A stretch of 55,572 bases of DNA from JACJYE01 sp964432875 (GCA_964432875.1 CAYSPJ010000019.1:1-55572), one strand, 5' to 3'; positions 44,499 to 52,907 are shown, counted from the stretch's first letter. Made by a program: numbers and translations. Notes: generated by a model not told the origin, from the sequence alone.

Positions 44499-44740
44499 TT
44501 TGGCGTAAGCTTTCCGCAGCGCCTCAAAGCGCAATTTCTTCCAGCGCAAATAGCTCGCTGCCTATGATGACAGCCAGTGTTACACGCTCTCTAAGGAGGC
44601 GCGGTTAGAAACCGTCTTGCCGGACGATGCAGTCGAAGGCGCTGCGCTCCTGCACGAAGAGGCGGTTGGTGAAGCGGACATAAGGGAGCTTGATCATCGG
44701 CTCGGTGGTTTGCACAAAGATAGGCGATATAAGGGATTTT
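44499..44740 (-). pseudogene. Degraded coding remnant(s)
   Basis: On the minus strand two protein-like fragments appear. One (44697-44605) reads MIKLPYVRFTNRLFVQERSA and ends VRQDGF, preceded by an exact TATCTTTG -7 match at 44722-44715. A second, out of frame, reads VTLAVIIGSELFALEEIAL, then in another frame RFEALRKAYAKKQQP up to the next gene. Codon-like composition with stops and frame changes suggests decay. The family is not recognised. Confidence 0.3.
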
Positions 44741-44741
44741 T

Positions 44742-44773
44742 GAGCTGCTAGCTGCAAGTGCAGCTAGCAGCTC
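44742..44773. repeat. Perfect 15-bp palindrome, 2-nt centre
   Basis: GAGCTGCTAGCTGCA (44742-44756) and its exact complement (44759-44773), 9 bp downstream of the FAD-subunit stop codon. Plausibly it protects or terminates the minus-strand operon transcript, although no U-tract follows on that strand. Confidence 0.75.
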
Positions 44774-44782
44774 GATCTCCCT

Positions 44783-45793
44783 TTAGGCCAACGCCTGCAT
44801 GATCACCCGCTTGGTGATGTTTTCAAACAGTTTCACCTTGTAGGCATTTTGCCGCAAGGGCGTGGCCCCTTCAACGGCCTTCTTCGCGGCCTCTGCCGCC
44901 AGCTTGTCGGTGATGGCTTTGCCTTTGAGCACGGCTTCGGCGGCGGGGCGGCGCAGCGGCGTGGGCGCAGCAGCGCCGAAGATGATGCGGGCGTCCTGGC
45001 AGCGCTTGCCGTCCATTTTCAGCACCACGGCCACATCGGCCAGGCTCCAGTCGAAGCTTTCGCGCTCGCCCGCTTTATAATAAGCGGAGCGAGTGTTGGC
45101 ATCCACCGGCGGCAGCATGATGTTGGTGATGATCTCCTTGCTGCCGGCTACCGTCTCCTGGGTGACCTTCACCTCCGAGGAGACGAAGAAGTCCTGTAGC
45201 GAGACGGTGCGCTTGCCATCGGGCCCGGCCAGTTCCACCTTGCCGTCGAAGGCGAGCAGGGCGGTAGCCAGGGAGGAGGGGTGCACACAAGGGCAGACGC
45301 TGGTGTTGAAGATGGCGTGGAATTCGTTTTCCCCAATCTGGGCAAAGCAGGTAAAGCCGCCTTTCTTGCGGCATTTGTGCGCGTTGCTGCGGAAGTACCA
45401 GCAGCGGGGGCGCTGCATCAGATTGCCGCCCATGGTCGCCATATTGCGCAATTGCGGCGTGGCAGCGTGGGCAGCCGATTCGTAGAGCGCCCGGTAGTGC
45501 TGCTTGACTTCTGGGCTGTTTTCAAGATCGGCGATCGTGGTCAAAGCGCCAAAGGTGAGCCCTGTTTTGCTGTCGTAGGCCAGCTTATCCAGCCCGGGGA
45601 TTTTGCTCAGGTCAATCACCCGGCCTGGCTGGACGATGCCTTCCTTGAGGAGGTCGAGCAGGTCGGTGCCGCCAGCTTTGACGACGAATGCTTCTGCCGC
45701 ATTCCGGCTGAGCGTGGCTTCCGGCACGGTGCTATTCATCATTTCGATGGCCTCTTGTACACCCTTGGCCTGCACATATTCAAAGCGGTTCAT
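44783..45793 (-). CDS. Molybdenum hydroxylase FAD-binding subunit
   Basis: 336 residues, xanthine dehydrogenase/aldehyde oxidoreductase medium subunit. The FAD-binding domain has SRNAAEAFVVKAGGTDLLDLLKEG and PQLRNMATMGGNLMQRPRC. Between about 127 and 175 there are extra cysteines (RCWYFRSNAHKC, GGFTCFA, SVCPCVHPSS), the pattern seen in PaoB/HcrB-like subunits that carry an additional 4Fe-4S cluster. The C-terminal CO-dehydrogenase flavoprotein domain has VDANTRSAYYKAGERESFDWSLADVAVVL. Last gene of the operon, 34 bp after the Mo subunit. Confidence 0.88.
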   Translation of the reverse strand: MNRFEYVQAKGVQEAIEMMNSTVPEATLSRNAAEAFVVKAGGTDLLDLLKEGIVQPGRVIDLSKIPGLDKLAYDSKTGLTFGALTTIADLENSPEVKQHYRALYESAAHAATPQLRNMATMGGNLMQRPRCWYFRSNAHKCRKKGGFTCFAQIGENEFHAIFNTSVCPCVHPSSLATALLAFDGKVELAGPDGKRTVSLQDFFVSSEVKVTQETVAGSKEIITNIMLPPVDANTRSAYYKAGERESFDWSLADVAVVLKMDGKRCQDARIIFGAAAPTPLRRPAAEAVLKGKAITDKLAAEAAKKAVEGATPLRQNAYKVKLFENITKRVIMQALA

Positions 45794-45827
45794 ATTCAGA
45801 TGTGGTTTTGCAGTGAGTCAATATGGT

Positions 45828-48215
45828 TTAAATGCTGCCCAGGGCGGCCAGGATTTTCTCTGGCGTGATCGGCAATTCGTAAATGCGCAGCCCGATGGCG
45901 TTGTAAACGGCATTGGCAATGGCCGCCGCCGTCGCGATATTGGCCGGCTCGCCGATGCCGTCGGCATCGGTGCTGGAATAAGCGCCGTATTTCTCGATGA
46001 GGATGATCTCGATTTGGGGGATCTCCTGCGAGTGCGGCAGTTTGTAGCTATCCAGCCCGGTATTGATCATGTGCCCGGTATTGCGGTCCATGACCCGGTC
46101 TTCGTAAAGAGCATAGCCCACGCCCATGATGACGCCGCCATTGATTTGGCTCTCGATTTGCATGGGGTTGATGGGCCGGCCGCAGCTATGGGCAGCGACT
46201 ACCCTCTCTACTTTCACCAGGCCCGTCTCGGTATCTACACTGACTTCGGCAAACTGCACCGAGCCCAGGCGATCATGCCCCAGCCACTGGCCGGAGGCGA
46301 AGCCGCCATAATCGGGGGTACGGCTAGCCGTCTCGACGATCTGGCTGACAGGGATCCGCTTGGTCGCCTCCGCAAAGGAGAGGCGCTTGGCAGGATCCGA
46401 TTTGGCGTAGGCTTGTCCACCTTTCAGCTCGATATCGGCGGCCTCTACTTTCCAGGCTTCAGCCAGCCTTTCAACGAGTTTCATTTTAGCCTGGTAAGCC
46501 GCGTTGCGGGCGGCTGGCGTGATGGAGCCAGCGGTCTTGCTGCCACCTGAGCCGGGGCCGACGGGATAGCTGGTATCGCCGATTTTCACGGTGATGTCTT
46601 CCGCGTGCAGGCCCAATTCTTCGGCTACGACCTGAGCGAGGATGGTCTTGGTGCCCGTACCCAGGTCCTGGACGCTGGAGAGCACTTCTACCGACCCGCC
46701 GCGATTGATGCGCACGCTGGCCGAGCTGTCCATTTCGATGAAGCGCGGCCAGGTGGATTGGGCGACCCCCACGCCCCGTTTAACCGGGCCGGGGCTGCTG
46801 CCTGGCTTGGCGGGCTTCCAGTTAAATTTGGCAGCCCCTTGCTGGCGCTGGATGCGGCGGATTTCGCTGGCATCTATTTTGTCGCGCAACACCAGCGGGT
46901 CCATATTCAGCTTTTCTGCCAGCTCGTCAATGAGCTGTTCGGTGGCGAAGGCCCCCTGCACGTTGCCCGGAGCGCGGAAAGCGGCACCAGGGCCCGCATG
47001 GGTGAAGACGTCGTACTGCGCCATCTTGAAGTTCGGGCAGACGTACATGTCTTGGGCGACGCGGCCCACGCCAGCGCCCAGCCCCACGCCAGCCGTGCCG
47101 TAGGAAAGCAGTTCGAGGGCGGTGAGCGTACCGTCTTTCTTCGCGCCGATCTTCATGATCTGGTGGGAGTTGGGGCGGTTACCTGCCGAGATTTGCTCCT
47201 CTTCGCGGTCGAGCATCAGTTTCACTGGCCGGCCGGCTTTTTTCGATAAGGCGACGGCCATGAGGCCGAAGTGGCCTGCCCCGAATTTGGCGCCGAAGCC
47301 GCCGCCCATGTATTCGGTGATGACCCGCACCTTGCTGGCGGGCAGCCCAAACAAGTCGGCCAGGTCATTGCGCACGCCATTGGTGTCTTGGGTCGAAGCG
47401 TAGACCGTCAGCAAATCCTTTTTCCAGTCCGCTACCACGCCATGTGTCTCCAGCGCGCAGTGGGTCTGCACCTGGGTACGGTATTCGCGTTCGAGGATGA
47501 GGTCGGCAGCGGCGAAGCCTTGCTCGGTATTGCCGCGGGGCCCGCCGGCGAAGCTGCTGGTGGCCGGCCCGCGCAGGTTGCCTTGCTGCGTTTCAGCAGC
47601 CTTGACGCCGATATCGCCGGCATCGCCTTTGTCTTCGATTACTTCTTCATAGACCAAAGGTGCGCCCTCTTTGCGGGCTTCGTCGAGCTCGACGACGAAG
47701 GGCATCTGCTCGTATTGCACTTTGATCAGCCGGGCAGCTTCATTGGCGATCAGCTGCGATTCGGCGGCCACGGCAGCGATGGGCTGCCCGGCGTAGCGCA
47801 GCAGGGGCAGCTGATCAGCAGCAGGCTGTCCGCCTTCAACCTCCGCGCCGACCAGTTGCACTGCAAAGACCCCAGGATAGGCCCGGGCTTCCGACAGGTC
47901 AATGGATTTGATGCGGGCGTGGGGGTAGGGCGAACGCAAAAAGCGGGCGTACAACATGCCCGGCAGTTGGATGTCGGCCGTATATTTGGCAGCGCCGGTC
48001 ACTTTTTGGAGGGCATCCGTCCGTTTAGTGCGCTTGCCTACTACATTGAGCTGCTCGTTGATGGGCAGGGCAGGCGGCTCGCCGATGGGTACCTCCCGCT
48101 CGATCTCGCCCAGGGTGTGCCCCGGGATGCCGTGGGGCAGGTTGATTTTTTTTGTCCGGCTCGCCGTATATCCTGATGCAGGTGCTGCCGGCGCTGGAAT
48201 TTTATTTTTAGCCAT
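45828..48215 (-). CDS. Molybdenum hydroxylase large (Mo-cofactor) subunit
   Basis: 795 residues, aldehyde oxidase/xanthine dehydrogenase large subunit, probably an aldehyde oxidoreductase of PaoC type. Domain 1: VVGKRTKRTDALQKVTGAAKYTADIQLPGMLYARFLRSPYPHARI. Cofactor-binding loops: GGGFGAKFGAGHFGLMAVALSKKAGRPVKLMLDREEE, and AFRAPGNVQGAFATEQLIDELA. C-terminal GIGEPANIATAAAIANAVYNAIG supplies the catalytic Glu. No signal peptide of its own is visible, so it would travel to the periplasm with the Tat-bearing small subunit. The substrate is unknown. Confidence 0.9.
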   Translation of the reverse strand: MAKNKIPAPAAPASGYTASRTKKINLPHGIPGHTLGEIEREVPIGEPPALPINEQLNVVGKRTKRTDALQKVTGAAKYTADIQLPGMLYARFLRSPYPHARIKSIDLSEARAYPGVFAVQLVGAEVEGGQPAADQLPLLRYAGQPIAAVAAESQLIANEAARLIKVQYEQMPFVVELDEARKEGAPLVYEEVIEDKGDAGDIGVKAAETQQGNLRGPATSSFAGGPRGNTEQGFAAADLILEREYRTQVQTHCALETHGVVADWKKDLLTVYASTQDTNGVRNDLADLFGLPASKVRVITEYMGGGFGAKFGAGHFGLMAVALSKKAGRPVKLMLDREEEQISAGNRPNSHQIMKIGAKKDGTLTALELLSYGTAGVGLGAGVGRVAQDMYVCPNFKMAQYDVFTHAGPGAAFRAPGNVQGAFATEQLIDELAEKLNMDPLVLRDKIDASEIRRIQRQQGAAKFNWKPAKPGSSPGPVKRGVGVAQSTWPRFIEMDSSASVRINRGGSVEVLSSVQDLGTGTKTILAQVVAEELGLHAEDITVKIGDTSYPVGPGSGGSKTAGSITPAARNAAYQAKMKLVERLAEAWKVEAADIELKGGQAYAKSDPAKRLSFAEATKRIPVSQIVETASRTPDYGGFASGQWLGHDRLGSVQFAEVSVDTETGLVKVERVVAAHSCGRPINPMQIESQINGGVIMGVGYALYEDRVMDRNTGHMINTGLDSYKLPHSQEIPQIEIILIEKYGAYSSTDADGIGEPANIATAAAIANAVYNAIGLRIYELPITPEKILAALGSI

Positions 48216-48281
48216 GTTGTCTCATTTTTGATCCCCTGGCAGTTGCCGGGGGCTGATTAAACACAAGATAATTGTACCGCT

Positions 48282-48935
48282 TTATCCTATTCCTTTCAGC
48301 GGTGTTTTCTTCGCTGCGGCGAGCGTAGCATCAAATACCTTGGGATAAGTGCCACAGCGGCAGAGGTTGCCGCTGGTCGCCATTTTTACGTCTTCCAAGG
48401 TAGGGTTGGGATTGCGCTTCAGCAGCGCAGCGCAGCTCATCACCATACCCGGGGTGCAGAAGCCGCACATGGTGGCGTCGTGTTCGATAAAGGCCTCCTG
48501 CACCGGATGGAGCTTGCCGTCGGCGGCCAGGCCCTCTACGGTCGTGACCTGCTGCCCGGCCACATCAACCGCCAGGGCCAGGCAGGAGTTAATCGGTTTG
48601 CCGTCGAGCCAGACGGTGCAAGCGGAGCAGGAGCCGCGGTCGCAGCCGATTTTGGTGCCCGTCAGGTTGAGGTGCTCGCGCAGGGCTTCGGCCAGGGTGG
48701 TGCGCGGCTCGACCCATACCGTGCGCAGTTGCCCGTTGACGGTGAATTGCACTTCCGCTTTGCCCGGCCCGAGGATGGCCGGCGGCACCTGGCGCTCTTC
48801 CAGGGTGAAGCTGAGCATGCCCGCCCCGAGGGCTACCGTGCCGGCGGTGGCAGCGCCTGCCCCCCGCAGGAAAGCCCGCCGGGAAACGCTCTTTTTCTCT
48901 TGCTTGGATAACTGCTCTTCAGGTGGGTTTTTCAT
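48282..48935 (-). CDS. Molybdenum hydroxylase 2Fe-2S subunit with Tat signal
   Basis: About 217 residues. A twin-arginine signal SRRAFLRGAGAATAGTVALGAGM (about 18-40) precedes a ferredoxin domain with cluster 1 CDRGSCSACTVWLDGKPINSC and a four-helix domain with cluster 2 MCGFCTPGMV ... NLCRCGTYPKV. First gene of the operon small-Mo-FAD, differing from E. coli paoABC where FAD precedes Mo. ATG 48935 is chosen because the in-frame ATG at 48965 adds hydrophobic residues ahead of the Tat charge region. A purine-rich tract lies upstream. Confidence 0.9.
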   Translation of the reverse strand: MKNPPEEQLSKQEKKSVSRRAFLRGAGAATAGTVALGAGMLSFTLEERQVPPAILGPGKAEVQFTVNGQLRTVWVEPRTTLAEALREHLNLTGTKIGCDRGSCSACTVWLDGKPINSCLALAVDVAGQQVTTVEGLAADGKLHPVQEAFIEHDATMCGFCTPGMVMSCAALLKRNPNPTLEDVKMATSGNLCRCGTYPKVFDATLAAAKKTPLKGIG

Positions 48936-49017
48936 AAGCGCTTGGATTATATGATTGAAAAACAAATTTGGCTCAATTTACGAAATAAAGGGGAATAAAG
49001 CAAATGGAGGGGGGGAT

Positions 49018-49083
49018 AAGGCTAAAGGAAAAAGGTTAAAGGTTAAAGGAAAAAGTAAAAAGTAAAAAGGAAAAAGGAAAATG
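49018..49083. repeat. Purine-rich low-complexity tract
   Basis: Nearly pure A/G sequence built from AAAGGTT, AAAAAGT and AAAAAGG units, between the aldehyde oxidase operon start (48935) and the 48-bp tandem repeat. Confidence 0.65.
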
Positions 49084-49086
49084 GAA

Positions 49087-49182
49087 CGAAGTGACATCCC
49101 GTCTGAACGTAGTGAAGCGGGAAGTAAAAAGGGGCGAAGTGACATCCCGTCTGAACGAAGTGAGGCGGGAAGTAAAACGCTG
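49087..49182. repeat. Two 48-bp tandem repeats with further decayed copies
   Basis: Units 49087-49134 and 49135-49182 both begin CGAAGTGACATCCCGTCTGA and differ at few positions. An inverted decayed copy (AGAGCGGGATGTCGCT) is at 49204-49219, with an identical 16-mer at 336-351. Read on the plus strand they happen to spell ERSDIP-like peptides. This is repeat sequence, not a gene. Confidence 0.65.
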
Positions 49183-49268
49183 GCGTCCCGGACGAGCGAA
49201 GCGAGAGCGGGATGTCGCTTCAGCAGCTTCTCATCAGCCGTCCTCTCGCGAGGCTGCGCCCCGGCTAG

Positions 49269-49749
49269 GCGGACAAGCTGGGCCGCGAAGACGTGCAGCC
49301 CGAGCGGGGGGCGATCCGGGTAGTGCAGGGCAAAGGCAAGAAAGACCGCTGCGTCATGCGCTCGGAGGTGTTGCTGAAGATGCTCCGGGCCTGCCTCGAG
49401 GATTACCAGCCGAAGTACTGGCTCTTCGAGGGTCAACACCCCGGCGAACACTACTCCGTGTGTAGCTTGCAGGCGGTGGTGAAGCGCGCCCGCCGGGCAG
49501 CGGGCCTGCGCGATACCATCACGCCCCATACCCTGCGCCACAGCTTCGCCACGCACTTGCTAGGAGCCGGCACAGACTCGCGCCTCATCCAGGAACTGCT
49601 GGGCCATGCCGACATCAAAACCACGCTGCGCTACTTACACGTCAGCCCTGTGGAACAAGGTGTTTGGCGGGCTAAGCTGGTTCCACAGGGGAAACAACCG
49701 CCAGATCAGCCAGGTGAAAAGCCCGCTCGACGGGCTGTTCGAGGATTGA
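49269..49749 (+). pseudogene. Truncated and interrupted tyrosine recombinase
   Basis: The C-terminal half of an integrase. It opens mid-domain (DKLGREDVQPERGAIRVVQGKGKKDR) right after a TAG at 49266, so the N-terminal arm and first catalytic Arg are missing. It retains the beta-strand Lys region (GKGKKDR), HTLRHSFATHLL (His, Arg), LLGHADIKTT (His) and RYLHVS (Tyr nucleophile). After HVS (49646) a 49-nt insertion shifts the frame. The expected ending NRQISQVKSPLDGLFED resumes at 49696 and stops at 49749. It resembles the IntI/XerD-like integrases frequent in Bacteroidota accessory DNA. It marks the left border of the AT-rich region. Confidence 0.8.
49647..49695. repeat. 49-nt palindromic insertion inside the recombinase
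   Basis: CCTGTGGAAC (49647-49656) and GTTCCACAGG (49680-49689) are perfect inverted repeats around 23 nt containing GGCGGGCTAAG. Removing 49 nt restores the recombinase frame exactly. Confidence 0.7.
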
Positions 49750-49797
49750 GGTTAGTCGGCTGGGGTTGCCGCACCGAAAGCCCCTACCCGCCTTTTT

Positions 49798-49821
49798 CAA
49801 CCGCTGGTGCGCCGGCGGTTG
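49798..49821. repeat. Small hairpin 3' of the recombinase
   Basis: CAACCGC (49798-49804) pairs with GCGGTTG (49815-49821). GGGCTAAG follows, also present in the insertion at 49647-49695. Composition changes to AT-rich a few bases on. The rest of 49750-49942 has no gene. Confidence 0.5.
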
Positions 49822-49942
49822 GGCTAAGATTCTATTGACACTAACTTTTAAAAAAAAACATTGCCTTCCCTTGCAAATGCGAAAAATTTAGCGTAAACTT
49901 ACGTCTATTACAGAGTGTGTATAATCTTGAAAAGACACGAAA

Positions 49943-50401
49943 ATGAATAATTCAAACTATACAAAATTTATATTGATGCTGATTTGTTCGGCAATTTCGA
50001 TGTACATTACTATGTATTTCAACACCTACGAATTCAGCCATGTATTTTTTAGTTGGACCAGAATGTATATGACATTGATCGGCATCGGTGGCATGGCGGT
50101 TATTATGTTTTTGTTTATGCGCAAAATGTACACCGACAAAGTCAAAAATACAGCTATTCTTGTTGGGAGCATTTTACTAATCATTGCCTCAACATTTTTG
50201 GTAAGGCAACAAATTCCGATAGACGATATAAAATGGATGAAAGCAATGATACCACACCATTCCATTGCCATCCTTACTAGCAACAAGGCTGACCTAAAAG
50301 ACCCAGATGTCAAAAAGTTAGCGGAGGAAATTATTAAAGCCCAAAAAAGGGAAATTGCAGAAATGAAAAAAATGATCGAACGACTTGAAGAAGAAAAATA
50401 G
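49943..50401 (+). CDS. DUF305-domain membrane protein
   Basis: 152 residues, AT-rich. Four hydrophobic segments (about 8-26, 34-52, 66-84 region, ending near VLVGSILLIIASTFL) precede a short DUF305 domain with IKWMKAMIPHHSIAILTSNKADLKDPDVKKLAEEIIKAQKREIAEMKKMIERL. DUF305 is common in copper and heavy-metal gene clusters, and the HH and Met residues may bind metal. It overlaps the copper oxidase gene by 17 bp and surely shares its transcript. Confidence 0.82.
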   Translation: MNNSNYTKFILMLICSAISMYITMYFNTYEFSHVFFSWTRMYMTLIGIGGMAVIMFLFMRKMYTDKVKNTAILVGSILLIIASTFLVRQQIPIDDIKWMKAMIPHHSIAILTSNKADLKDPDVKKLAEEIIKAQKREIAEMKKMIERLEEEK

Positions 50402-52721
50402 AATTACCAAACACTTACTATGTTTAATAATCTTTGCTTTAAACACAAATTTTATCATTGCCCAAGTTGGTACGAACGGAAACGACCGTAAGGAAGAAGG
50501 CAGACCTATTAAGGAATACAATCTTACCATAGAACAAACCGAAATTACATTGGCAGGTGTAAAGGCTGATGGAATGACCGTTAATGGAGGGATTCCTGCT
50601 CCAACACTGGAGTTTACTATTGGCGATCTTGCCATCATTAACGTAACCAATAAGATGGATGTGGAAACCTCTGTGCATTGGCATGGCCTTATCCTGCCAA
50701 ATTTCTATGACGGTGTTCCCTACTTGACCACACCGCCAATCAAACCCAATACTACCTTTCAGTACCGAATACCCATTAATCAAACGGGAACGTATTGGTA
50801 CCACTCTCACACAATGCTACAGGAGCAAAAAGGCCTGTACGGTTCAATAGTAATTCAACCAAAAGAGAAATCAATGGAATACGACAAGGAATTGGTTGTA
50901 ATACTTTCAGATTGGACCAATGAAAAGTCCGAAAACGTGCTTCGAAATCTTAAAAGAGGTAACGAATGGTATCAGGTGAAAAAAGGAACCTCGGTACCAT
51001 TGAGTCGGGTCATAGCAAAAGGTGCATTTGGCGCTCAACTTAAAATGTGGCGAGACCGAATGGAAGGTGCGGATATTGCTGATATTTACTATCCGGCATT
51101 TTTAAGCAATGGACAAGATTTAGCCAACTATCCCGATTTCAACCCAGGCGAAAAAGTGCGTTTACGTTTTATCAACGCCTCGGCATCAACCTATTTTTGG
51201 CTGGACTTTGGCGGTGGAAACCCACAGATCGTTGCAAGTGATGGTGTGGCCGTTGAACCCGTTGCAAAAGGCCGTTTCCTTTTCGCAATAGCAGAAACCT
51301 ACGATGTCATTGTTGCGATACCTGATGGAACATTAGAGATTATAGCAACCGCACAAGATGGCTCGGGCCATACCTCAATTCAATTGGGTAAAGGCGAACT
51401 GTTTCCAGCAAGGGTTATAGGCAGACCTGATAAAATTGCGATAATGCAACAAATAGCTAAAATGGATATGAAAATGGGTGCCCCATCCATCATAGCAAAT
51501 CCGAAAAAGGAAGACCCAATGTTTCTAAAAGAAACCTATGGGATGAAGATGGACATGAGCCAGGACCCTATGAACAGGAAGGGCAATATGAAAATGGATG
51601 GCTCGATGATGAAGGATTCCACTACAATGTCTGAAATGACAGGGATGGAAAACCCTATGCACCACCAGCACGAAATGCAAAAAGACAGTTCTTCATTTGA
51701 CTATGATACTCGAAAAACCTATTTCAACTACGATTTCCTTAAAGCAAAAGAACAAACCACATTTCCGAGCGATGCGAAAGTAAATGAGCTATTGCTTAAC
51801 CTTACGGGAAATATGAACCGATATATATGGAGTATAAACGGCACACCCTTGTCTGAAACCAACAAAATCAAAGTTAAAAGCGGTGAGGTAACAAGGATTA
51901 CCCTTAATAACCTTACAATGATGCACCACCCGATGCATCTGCACGGGCATTACTTTAGGGTCGTCAATGAAAATGGAGCACGTTCACCACTTAAGCATAC
52001 CGTCAACGTACCTGCGATGCAAGAGGTAACCATAGAATTTTACAATGAGGAATATGGAGATTGGTTTTTTCATTGTCACGTACTTTACCATATGATGGGA
52101 GGAATGGCCCGCGTTTTTAGTTACGATACGCCACGAGATGAGCGAATGGAAGCCTATCCGGTTGAAAACTTGATTCACGAGACCAACCAGTATTTCCATT
52201 GGGGATTAGCACGTTTAGGATCTAATTTCAACGAAGTGATGCTCACTTCAAGTAATATCAGAAATGAATTTGGTTTGCGAGCAGAGTTTGATTATCAAGA
52301 AAATGCCGAAGTTGAACTAAGCTACAATAGATATCTGAATGATTGGGTTCGGATTTACGTGGGTGTAAATGCCGAAAATGAAAGTCCTGATTCATTTGAT
52401 GAAATCAATACGGTGGGCTTGGCAGGGATCAAATATTTTTCGCCCTATATGTTCAATTTTGATTTAAGCATAGACCATCAGCTACGGCCAAGAATTAGAA
52501 TTGACCGGGAATTACTTTTATTCCCTCGGATTTTCTTAGAAGGCGAATATGAATATCGAGCAGACTTCGGTTGGGTCAATGATTTTGAAAATGGAGTGCA
52601 TTACAAAGGAGAGATGGAATGGCTTATTGGACTATCTTACATAGTTTCCCGTAACTTTTCTATACAAGGAAACTACAATAATCTTTATGGTTGGGGTGGC
52701 GGATTATCGGTTAGATTCTAA
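50385..52721 (+). CDS. CopA-type multicopper oxidase with C-terminal barrel-like domain
   Basis: 778 residues. Signal peptide (1-26), then three cupredoxin domains. Copper motifs: HWHG (about 98-101), HSH (about 138), HPMHLHGH (about 514-521) and HCHVLYHMMGGM (about 561-572). A Met-rich insert at about 385-430 (MKMDMS, MKMDGSMM, MENPMHHQHEM) resembles copper-loading loops of CopA/PcoA. From about 603 on the sequence turns strand-rich and acidic/aromatic (GLRAEFDYQENAEVELSYNRYLNDWVRIYVGV, ending SVRF), like the outer-membrane CopB/PcoB barrel. An oxidase fused to a barrel-like part is therefore likely. It would oxidise Cu(I) in the periplasm or at the outer membrane. The function of the fused part is inferred. 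Confidence 0.87.
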   Translation: MKKKNRITKHLLCLIIFALNTNFIIAQVGTNGNDRKEEGRPIKEYNLTIEQTEITLAGVKADGMTVNGGIPAPTLEFTIGDLAIINVTNKMDVETSVHWHGLILPNFYDGVPYLTTPPIKPNTTFQYRIPINQTGTYWYHSHTMLQEQKGLYGSIVIQPKEKSMEYDKELVVILSDWTNEKSENVLRNLKRGNEWYQVKKGTSVPLSRVIAKGAFGAQLKMWRDRMEGADIADIYYPAFLSNGQDLANYPDFNPGEKVRLRFINASASTYFWLDFGGGNPQIVASDGVAVEPVAKGRFLFAIAETYDVIVAIPDGTLEIIATAQDGSGHTSIQLGKGELFPARVIGRPDKIAIMQQIAKMDMKMGAPSIIANPKKEDPMFLKETYGMKMDMSQDPMNRKGNMKMDGSMMKDSTTMSEMTGMENPMHHQHEMQKDSSSFDYDTRKTYFNYDFLKAKEQTTFPSDAKVNELLLNLTGNMNRYIWSINGTPLSETNKIKVKSGEVTRITLNNLTMMHHPMHLHGHYFRVVNENGARSPLKHTVNVPAMQEVTIEFYNEEYGDWFFHCHVLYHMMGGMARVFSYDTPRDERMEAYPVENLIHETNQYFHWGLARLGSNFNEVMLTSSNIRNEFGLRAEFDYQENAEVELSYNRYLNDWVRIYVGVNAENESPDSFDEINTVGLAGIKYFSPYMFNFDLSIDHQLRPRIRIDRELLLFPRIFLEGEYEYRADFGWVNDFENGVHYKGEMEWLIGLSYIVSRNFSIQGNYNNLYGWGGGLSVRF

Positions 52722-52907
52722 ATAAAGACTACGCACAACATTGTGTAAAATCAATAGCGGGTGAAGTGGTAAAATCAAGGTATGTGCATTCAATAAACTT
52801 TGGTGGCAGCAGGCAGGTAATCGTCTTGAAATCCGCTACTGCTCTTATACTTGACCGTTGGCGGCAACCCTATCGGCACCCCCCAGGTTAGCAGTAATTT
52901 GACCTCT
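52722..52907. other. Gene-free gap with short palindromes
   Basis: No gene is seen. CACAA/TTGTG (52734-52745) and TAGCGG (52755-52760)/CCGCTA (52833-52838) make an imperfect palindromic structure of about 150 bp of the kind often repeated in Bacteroidota intergenic DNA. It cannot be matched to another copy in this window. Confidence 0.4.

Noticed and set aside
49087..49182. CRISPR array
   Set aside because: Only two directly adjacent units without spacers, and no cas genes in the window.
49091..49465. Plus-strand frame through the 48-bp repeats into the recombinase region
   Set aside because: The translation only echoes the repeats and then runs out of frame with the true recombinase sequence.
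49798..49828. Possible integron attC/attI site after the recombinase (CAACCGC...GCGGTTGGGC)
   Set aside because: The GTTGGGC core fits GTTRRRY, but the stem is only 24 nt, the opposite RYYYAAC box does not fit, and no cassette array follows.
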